Part shown: in pieces, positions 14,680 through 19,781 of the stretch | Position numbering within the stretch: position 1 is the stretch's first letter | Layout of the letters: every line of letters starts with the position of its first letter | Source of the DNA: Candidatus Zixiibacteriota bacterium | Lineage (GTDB): Bacteria > Zixibacteria > MSB-5A5 > GN15 > FEB-12 | DNA: 19,781 bases | Reading direction: 5' to 3' | NCBI GenBank assembly: GCA_030591625.1 | Contig: JAUVAR010000012.1 | Coordinates: forward strand, 1 to 19,781 | Position numbers and translations under genes: made by a program | The notes under the pieces: generated by a model | Databases searched by the model: none | What the model saw: only the letters and a program-made list of their open reading frames with translations | Told to the model about the DNA's origin: nothing

Positions 14680-17019
14680 TTACCAAAGGGACCAAAATTC
14701 AACCCGCACTCGGCTAAGGGTGCGATCGTACAGAAGTCCAAGGACAGATGATTCACCTGTTTCAATCTTGGCGTATCCGGACATACCGTCGTGAAGCAAA
14801 GCATCGTTGTTTTCAAACAGAGCTGAGACTTCGAAATAGTATTGTCCGTTAGTTTCATTGGCCGCTTCGGGAATGCGAATGACTTTGCCGGTGAACATTT
14901 TATCGGGATACGACCTGACTTTAACTGTTACATCCTGTCCAATTTTTACTTTGCTGATGTCAAAATCAGAGACAGGAATCAAGAGTTCAATTGTAGCATG
15001 GTCTATAACAGAGAGAATTGTTCGGTCAGATTTATGACGAGATACTATGCCATCAAATGGCGATGCTATAATTTGGGCATCTCCCTGCGAACGAAGGAAC
15101 TCCAGACGAGCCTGCTGTTTTTCAATCTCCTGCTCAATGACTGCCTCTTCTTCGGGTCTTGGTGGAGCTTTGAGCAATTCGACTCTCGATTTTTCACTTG
15201 TCCAATCTGCTTGGGCCAGATTAAGCGCCGAACGAGCATCATCAATCTCACGTTTTGAGATTAATTCCTTTGCTGCGAGACCTTCTGCCCGTTCATAATC
15301 ATTGAGCTTTTGATTATAAGCAACACTGGCGGCCTCGGCTCGTGCTTGTGCTTCGCGGATCTCTTCAATCTTTGGCGGTGTCCCAAGTAAAGTAAGTTTT
15401 CCCCTTAGACGTTTGAGTTCGGCCCCTGCGGATGAAATCGCCTGAGTGATCTGGTTACTGACAAGAATCGCGAGCGTGTCATTCTTTTTTACAGTTTCAC
15501 CGTCACGAACAAGCGGTACAAAATCAAGAGTACCCATCTCGCTTGAGTTCATTTGCATTATAGAAATTTTGTCGTCAGGCTTTATTCCACCTTGCCGGAA
15601 GTTGCTCTCGATCAGACCAAATTCATTCATTGAGATTTGAAATTCGGCTACCGGTCTCACGATCACTTCGCCCGACACACGGTTTGGTACTTGCACGAGC
15701 ATCGTCGATGCGATCACAACGACAACAATCGATATGTGAATAGCAAGACGTAACGGTTGTTTTAATAATTTTTTCATATACTTAAAGTGTGTGACTATTC
15801 CAGTTGCGGAAGATTTTAATTTCGGTTTAATGATAGCCCCAACAAGCACGAGAAGCAATAATAATCCAAATGCCCCAAAACTCCCTATTAGCCAGCGACC
15901 TAACAAGAATAGGATGAAACCTATTAGAATTGAGGTGTATGTAAGCGCTAAGAGTGCGTAAGTAATCAGAGCTCTTTGTTGTCGTTGGGGAGGTTTGACT
16001 TGGTCAATCGGCCAGCCAAGTAGCTTTCGTTTTGCAATATTTCCAAAGTATGAAAATGATTTACTTCGAAGATTGGGAATTTCGAGCCAGTCGGAGAGAA
16101 TATAATAGCCGTCCAATTTTATTAACGGATTAAAATTGAAAAGATAAGTAACTAAACTGACAGTAATTGTCACCCTGGCCACATCGGATATAAACGTTCC
16201 GGGAACAACGACTCGCCACACGACAGCTGCCATTGCAGTCATTAGAAGTTGAACAAGCGGGCCGGCTAATGAGACTGCCAGTCGCTGGCTTTTCTTTTCG
16301 AAGAGCCATGCATCGGAAACATCGCAGTAGAAACAAGGCTGCAAATACATTAGAAGAAATCCGACCTCACGTACTTCGCCACCATAGTATCGGCAGGTGA
16401 CCGCGTGTGCATATTCATGGATTATAATAATCAGGAATAGCGATACGACAATGACCGGCAACGATTCTAAAGAGAAAAAGGATACAGAGGCAGCACCAAA
16501 AAACTGGTCTGAGTTTGACAGCACCAGCGATAATCCAAACAATGTAAATATCGTAGCTGTAACAAACGTAAACCAGTTATGAAACGGACGATAGATTTTG
16601 TGTAGAAATTCAAGAGATCGACCCGGCTTGTAGGCTTTGATTTTGTAAAATAGAATTTTGCCGAGTAATGATTTGTGTTGAAAAGATTTTCTTACAGCTC
16701 TTGAAATTTCCTGTTCTGAGCGTGTGCCCTCCAGAAAGTATAATGATTCAAGATGATTCACAAACTGCATCACCTGTTCTCCGGTGATATTCAGTTCGAA
16801 TTTTTCTACAAACTGGGCTGCTACCTCATCCGGTGACCGTTCTCCATTGAGTCGGTTTATCAACCAAAACTCAGGGTCTCGGAGTCTGAAGAAATTTCCG
16901 GTGATCGGATCTTTGACAGTGTGGACTGTCTGGCCATCCTCTTCGGAAGCTGTGGAGATTAGATCATTGCGCAATTTTGCAAAGTGAGCCATGCGGGAAA
17001 CTAACTGACTGGATGACAA
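14680..17019 (-). CDS. PqqD-like / M50 metallopeptidase / HlyD-type adaptor fusion protein
   Basis: This is a membrane protein of up to 779 residues combining three parts. Residues about 30-100 resemble a PqqD-type peptide-binding domain (VKDPITGNFFRL, then NRLNGERSPDEVAAQFV). Residues 145-400 are polytopic and carry the site-2 protease zinc motif HEYAH (201-205) and a KLDGYY motif with Asp303. The C-terminal third has one membrane helix, a coiled coil (about 540-660) and a lipoyl/beta-barrel HlyD-like region ending with AKIETGESSVLGLL. Such chimeras (YydH-like) are associated with peptide maturation or export. The longest start is TTG at 17019; an ATG at 16992 is also possible. Neither has a Shine-Dalgarno sequence. 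No ABC transporter lies nearby. Confidence 0.85.
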   Translation of the reverse strand: MSSSQLVSRMAHFAKLRNDLISTASEEDGQTVHTVKDPITGNFFRLRDPEFWLINRLNGERSPDEVAAQFVEKFELNITGEQVMQFVNHLESLYFLEGTRSEQEISRAVRKSFQHKSLLGKILFYKIKAYKPGRSLEFLHKIYRPFHNWFTFVTATIFTLFGLSLVLSNSDQFFGAASVSFFSLESLPVIVVSLFLIIIIHEYAHAVTCRYYGGEVREVGFLLMYLQPCFYCDVSDAWLFEKKSQRLAVSLAGPLVQLLMTAMAAVVWRVVVPGTFISDVARVTITVSLVTYLFNFNPLIKLDGYYILSDWLEIPNLRSKSFSYFGNIAKRKLLGWPIDQVKPPQRQQRALITYALLALTYTSILIGFILFLLGRWLIGSFGAFGLLLLLVLVGAIIKPKLKSSATGIVTHFKYMKKLLKQPLRLAIHISIVVVVIASTMLVQVPNRVSGEVIVRPVAEFQISMNEFGLIESNFRQGGIKPDDKISIMQMNSSEMGTLDFVPLVRDGETVKKNDTLAILVSNQITQAISSAGAELKRLRGKLTLLGTPPKIEEIREAQARAEAASVAYNQKLNDYERAEGLAAKELISKREIDDARSALNLAQADWTSEKSRVELLKAPPRPEEEAVIEQEIEKQQARLEFLRSQGDAQIIASPFDGIVSRHKSDRTILSVIDHATIELLIPVSDFDISKVKIGQDVTVKVRSYPDKMFTGKVIRIPEAANETNGQYYFEVSALFENNDALLHDGMSGYAKIETGESSVLGLLYDRTLSRVRVEFWSLW

Positions 17020-17034
17020 ACAGCAAGAAAATAG

Positions 17035-17047
17035 GTGGTATTACCAC
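17035..17047. promoter_or_regulatory. Palindrome upstream of the M50-HlyD gene
   Basis: GTGGTA-T-TACCAC is a perfect 13-base palindrome, 15 bases before the TTG start at 17019, in the 78-base gap after the FG-GAP gene. A further partial copy (GTGG, 17051-17054) follows. It could be an operator or a small hairpin; this is a visual call only. Confidence 0.3.
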
Positions 17048-17097
17048 GCAGTGGCAATGGCACACTTATTGAATATATGAAATATCGGCTTAGTTTG

Positions 17098-19107
17098 TTA
17101 AGGGCAGTCAATAGGAGGGGTGTAGCTGATAAACAGATAATCAATTAACAGAGTAAGGTCCTGAATATCAACCGAGATTCCGTCTGTACTTCCATCAATG
17201 TTTGCTTCTTCCATACAAGCTGGTGGAGTGAAGCTGATAAAGAGAAAATCGATTAATTTTGTAAGATCATTTATATCAATAAAATCAGTAGGATCGTAAT
17301 CAACATTGCCTCGCATACCAAGACAGCAGCTACCGAGCTGGCGATGGAAATTAATGCCACCATCTCCTTCCCCGGTGAAAACATCGATATCACCATCATC
17401 GTCAATATCAACAAATTCAACTGTCGTACGACGGCCATCATCGTAACCCGGGATTGTATCTAACTGTGGAATCAGCGTTAGCGAGTCGGGGAACTCTCCT
17501 CTGGCAGATATATTTCTCAAAAGAGTCAGTCCATACAAACGCTCACCAAAGACGATATCCAGTTTACCGTCACGATCCCAGTCGATCACCTGCGGAATAG
17601 CAACTTCACGATTAGCTCTTTTTAGAAGGCGTTTTGTTACTAACTGTAGTTGTGGGTTTGTCGGGCTACCTACATTTTCATATAGAAGCAGATTAGCAAA
17701 ACCGTTATAATCCCACTCCCCTACCAGCAAATCATTCAAGCCATCTTCATTCAAATCAGCAACTACGGGGACTGCAACCTGATCCACCTGAATACCGGCC
17801 AACTGTGAACTGACTTTAATCGGTTGGAAATTAGTATTGTCTCCATCGTTGCGCCAATATTCAATCTTGCCACTTGTATTGCCAATAAGCAAATCGAGGT
17901 CGTTGTCATTATCCCAGTCAACGAGGGTTGGCGCAGTATTAGTGGAAGCATCAATATTTTTGTAATTAGTGCTTACGAGATTAAATGATGGATTAGATTT
18001 GGTACCAATGTTTTCGAAATAGACAAGACCATGTTGCGATGAACCAACCAGCATATCCAAATCACCGTCATCATCCAAATCACCGAACGTCGGTTTGGTG
18101 TTGGAACCATTATCAAACGTCTTAACAAACGCGGAATCTTCTATCTCAAAAATTGCCTGCTCGGGAGTTCCATTGTTACGAAAGAGCTGCATGTTATTGG
18201 AGGCTGTAGCAACACCAAGCAACATATCAAGGTCATTGTCATCATCAATATCTGCAAGAGCGGGATGATTAAATCCAACCCATGTATCCGGCAGTAAATT
18301 TTCGGTCACATAAGTCAAATCTGACAGAGAAGAATCGCCGTTGTTTTGGAAATAATAAAGATGCGGGTTGTTGATATCACCCCAGTACAAATCAAGATCA
18401 TTATCATTGTCGGTATCTGCAAACTTGATAACCGAAAAACCATGTTCGGGATTGTCCGGTGATCTGCCCGCAAATATTGGGAAGGCTATAATTGAATCAT
18501 ATAAATCATTGGCAAAGACAAACTCGGGGTTAAACTTATCCCCTATGTTTTCATAAAACTTGAGATTTCCTGCCAATCCACCGAGGAAGAAATCATCATC
18601 ACCGTCACCATCCAAGTCTGCAAAGGCAGGTGTTGTATAAACACCAGTCGGGAAATCGGAATATTTTTCGGATATAAATTCAAAAGAGATATCTGAGCTG
18701 GTGCCTCTGTTTTCCCAAAAGGCGGTATATGCATTACGGGCATCACAAAAAAGATCTAAGTCCCCATCCCCGTCTATATCATGGAATGTATGCCAGGTAC
18801 CGATGTCGATTCCGCCAAAGCGATCATATTCGAGCAGGAATTTTGGAAACTGTTTGGTGCCGGTATTTCGAAAATAGCGAAGCTTTCCGTTTGGTTCTCC
18901 AATCATCAGATCAATAAGGCCATCGTTGTTCCAGTCAATGAGTGAAAGCTTTGGACTATCAAGACCACCAATAAACGGTTGATCCATAAGCTGTCCATCT
19001 ATTGTGACAGGGAATGGATTATATTGCATTTGGAACCGATCCTGCGCAAAAACTGTGCAGGAGATCAGGAGCAATCCGGCTAAATATGTAATCAGTTTCT
19101 TATTCAT
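17098..19107 (-). CDS. Secreted FG-GAP/VCBS repeat protein with dockerin-like C-terminus
   Basis: This is an exported protein of 669 residues from the ATG at 19107, which begins directly with a signal peptide (MNKKLITYLAGLLLISCTVFAQ). A TTG at 19143 is in frame but gives an unlikely 12-residue extension. Ten regularly spaced repeats with a D-x-[DN]-x-D-G-x-x-D core followed about 15 residues later by a [FY]-x-x-N-x-G strand form an FG-GAP/VCBS beta-propeller array; the Asp-rich loops probably bind calcium. The last 70 residues hold two copies of a dockerin-type pattern (DINDLTKLIDFLF and DIQDLTLLIDYLF) after GNVD. Such tails are common on secreted proteins of Zixibacteria-like genomes and may aid sorting or attachment. 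No cohesin or enzyme domain is visible. Probably an adhesin or surface protein. Confidence 0.87.
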   Translation of the reverse strand: MNKKLITYLAGLLLISCTVFAQDRFQMQYNPFPVTIDGQLMDQPFIGGLDSPKLSLIDWNNDGLIDLMIGEPNGKLRYFRNTGTKQFPKFLLEYDRFGGIDIGTWHTFHDIDGDGDLDLFCDARNAYTAFWENRGTSSDISFEFISEKYSDFPTGVYTTPAFADLDGDGDDDFFLGGLAGNLKFYENIGDKFNPEFVFANDLYDSIIAFPIFAGRSPDNPEHGFSVIKFADTDNDNDLDLYWGDINNPHLYYFQNNGDSSLSDLTYVTENLLPDTWVGFNHPALADIDDDNDLDMLLGVATASNNMQLFRNNGTPEQAIFEIEDSAFVKTFDNGSNTKPTFGDLDDDGDLDMLVGSSQHGLVYFENIGTKSNPSFNLVSTNYKNIDASTNTAPTLVDWDNDNDLDLLIGNTSGKIEYWRNDGDNTNFQPIKVSSQLAGIQVDQVAVPVVADLNEDGLNDLLVGEWDYNGFANLLLYENVGSPTNPQLQLVTKRLLKRANREVAIPQVIDWDRDGKLDIVFGERLYGLTLLRNISARGEFPDSLTLIPQLDTIPGYDDGRRTTVEFVDIDDDGDIDVFTGEGDGGINFHRQLGSCCLGMRGNVDYDPTDFIDINDLTKLIDFLFISFTPPACMEEANIDGSTDGISVDIQDLTLLIDYLFISYTPPIDCP

Positions 19108-19173
19108 AATCGTAGTGAGGTAGGTACACCTCAATCTAATCAATATTATCGGGATTTCAAAGGAAACATATTA

Positions 19174-19214
19174 GGAAAGAAAACGCTGCCCTGTAATAAA
19201 AGACAAAGCAGCGT
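19174..19214 (-). terminator. Terminator after the multihaem cytochrome gene
   Basis: On the minus strand, ACGCTGC (rc of 19208-19214) pairs with GCAGCGT (rc of 19183-19189). A further TGT/ACA pair within the loop extends it, and TTTCTTTCC follows. It lies just 7 bases past the cytochrome stop. It separates that gene from the FG-GAP gene. Confidence 0.75.
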
Positions 19215-19221
19215 ATTAGAT

Positions 19222-19781
19222 TCAATGACAGTCGGAGCAGACTGTCTCATCAATGATAGTTTTTCCGTGCTCCTCAACCGAATGGCAGGATGCACAGGCG
19301 ACTTCCATATCTTCGATATGAAGAGTATGAGGAAGGAAATCACCGTCATATTCAACTTCTTCCGGTGGAGCCATCTTAGTATGACAGAAAACAGTACAAC
19401 TATTTTCAAGTTTTGTGGCAGTTCCACGATTTGGCGCTTTGTACGATTTGGAAAGTGAAGTCATGGCATTGTCCAAAGAGTCCGCAGCATCATTAAACAT
19501 TCTCAAAACATATTGAATATTGTGCTGGACATGTCCTTCACGAGCCAAAACAAGGTTGTGCTCGGCAGCACTCAACGCTTCTCTTGCGATAGTGCGTGCT
19601 TTCTTTTTGCCACCAATACTGTTCAACTTGGATTTAACTGATTTTATGTAACTGCTGTACTGTTTCAACACAAGTGCAGATCCACTCTTCCAGTTATCAA
19701 ACATCAGATCAAAGCCTTTGCCATGACAGCTAACACAAGATGCTCTTTCCGGTTCACGCGCAGATTGTCCGGCAGCTTTTG
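19222..19781 (-). CDS. Multihaem cytochrome c, C-terminal part
   Basis: The reading frame is open to the window edge, so the N-terminus is missing; the ATG at 19704 is internal because a haem site (CVSCHGKGFD) lies just upstream of it in frame. The visible 186 residues contain CVSCH, CASCH, a terminal CSDCH that ends the protein, and a non-standard CTVFCH (CxxxCH). Between the first and second sites is a helical, lysine-rich stretch of about 95 residues without haems, including EGHVQHNIQYVLRMFNDAADSL, in pattern like the helical regions of NrfA-type and doubled-CXXCH cytochromes. Probably periplasmic. It may work with the octahaem cytochrome complex 9 kb away, but the two are not in one operon. 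Total haem number unknown. Confidence 0.87.
   Translation of the reverse strand, partial: KAAGQSAREPERASCVSCHGKGFDLMFDNWKSGSALVLKQYSSYIKSVKSKLNSIGGKKKARTIAREALSAAEHNLVLAREGHVQHNIQYVLRMFNDAADSLDNAMTSLSKSYKAPNRGTATKLENSCTVFCHTKMAPPEEVEYDGDFLPHTLHIEDMEVACASCHSVEEHGKTIIDETVCSDCH

Noticed and set aside
14842..15258. Plus-strand open frame of 138 codons
   Set aside because: Antisense to the HlyD-like part of the M50 fusion, whose coiled-coil and barrel features are clear.
19144..19221. Small gene between the cytochrome and the FG-GAP gene
   Set aside because: The stretch is explained by the cytochrome terminator; the overlapping minus-strand frame (19146-19427) is a shadow of the cytochrome gene.

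Overview
The window is 19.8 kb of moderately AT-rich bacterial DNA with densely packed genes on both strands. No rRNA, tRNA, CRISPR array, insertion sequence or phage gene is visible. The gene content suggests a Gram-negative, probably anaerobic or facultative bacterium of the FCB group. My best guess is candidate phylum Zixibacteria. The pointers are a secreted FG-GAP protein ending in a paired dockerin-like segment (GNVD...DIxDLTxLIDFLF), M14 peptidases with DNDGDG inserts, and several multihaem cytochromes. This placement rests on remembered family traits, not on a search.

Region 1 (1-1871) makes the 7-deazaguanine precursor of queuosine: the end of queC, then queE and queD on the plus strand, with queF facing them on the minus strand. 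Together they run from the GTP-derived pterin to preQ1; only the first step (FolE) is not seen. Region 2 (1999-5338) holds a small four-helix membrane protein behind a good sigma70-type promoter, then an AlgI-like MBOAT acyltransferase followed 11 bases later by a membrane-anchored SGNH/AlgX-like protein with a TPR tail. That pair probably O-acylates an exported glycan. Region 3 (5349-7472, minus) is one large signalling or scaffold protein with a MshEN-like domain, two receiver-like domains without phosphoacceptor Asp, a partial HD-like segment and a DUF4388/PATAN domain.

Region 4 (7686-10477, minus) is a tight three-gene operon for a membrane electron-transfer complex: an anchored octahaem cytochrome c, a Tat-type four-cluster ferredoxin and an NrfD/PsrC quinone-site subunit, closed by a terminator. 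No molybdopterin or other catalytic subunit is present. After a 390-base gene-free divergent spacer, Region 5 (10881-14605, plus) encodes two translationally coupled secreted M14 proteins. The second has an intact zinc carboxypeptidase site; the first has lost all three zinc ligands. A strong terminator follows.

Region 6 (14680-19781, minus) holds, in transcription order, the end of a multihaem cytochrome c with its terminator, a secreted ten-repeat FG-GAP protein with a dockerin-like tail, and a PqqD-like/M50/HlyD fusion protein that may act in maturation or export of secreted products. The most notable items are the active/inactive M14 pair, the minimal cytochrome-ferredoxin-NrfD complex, the M50-HlyD chimera beside the FG-GAP protein, and the pseudo-receiver/PATAN protein.
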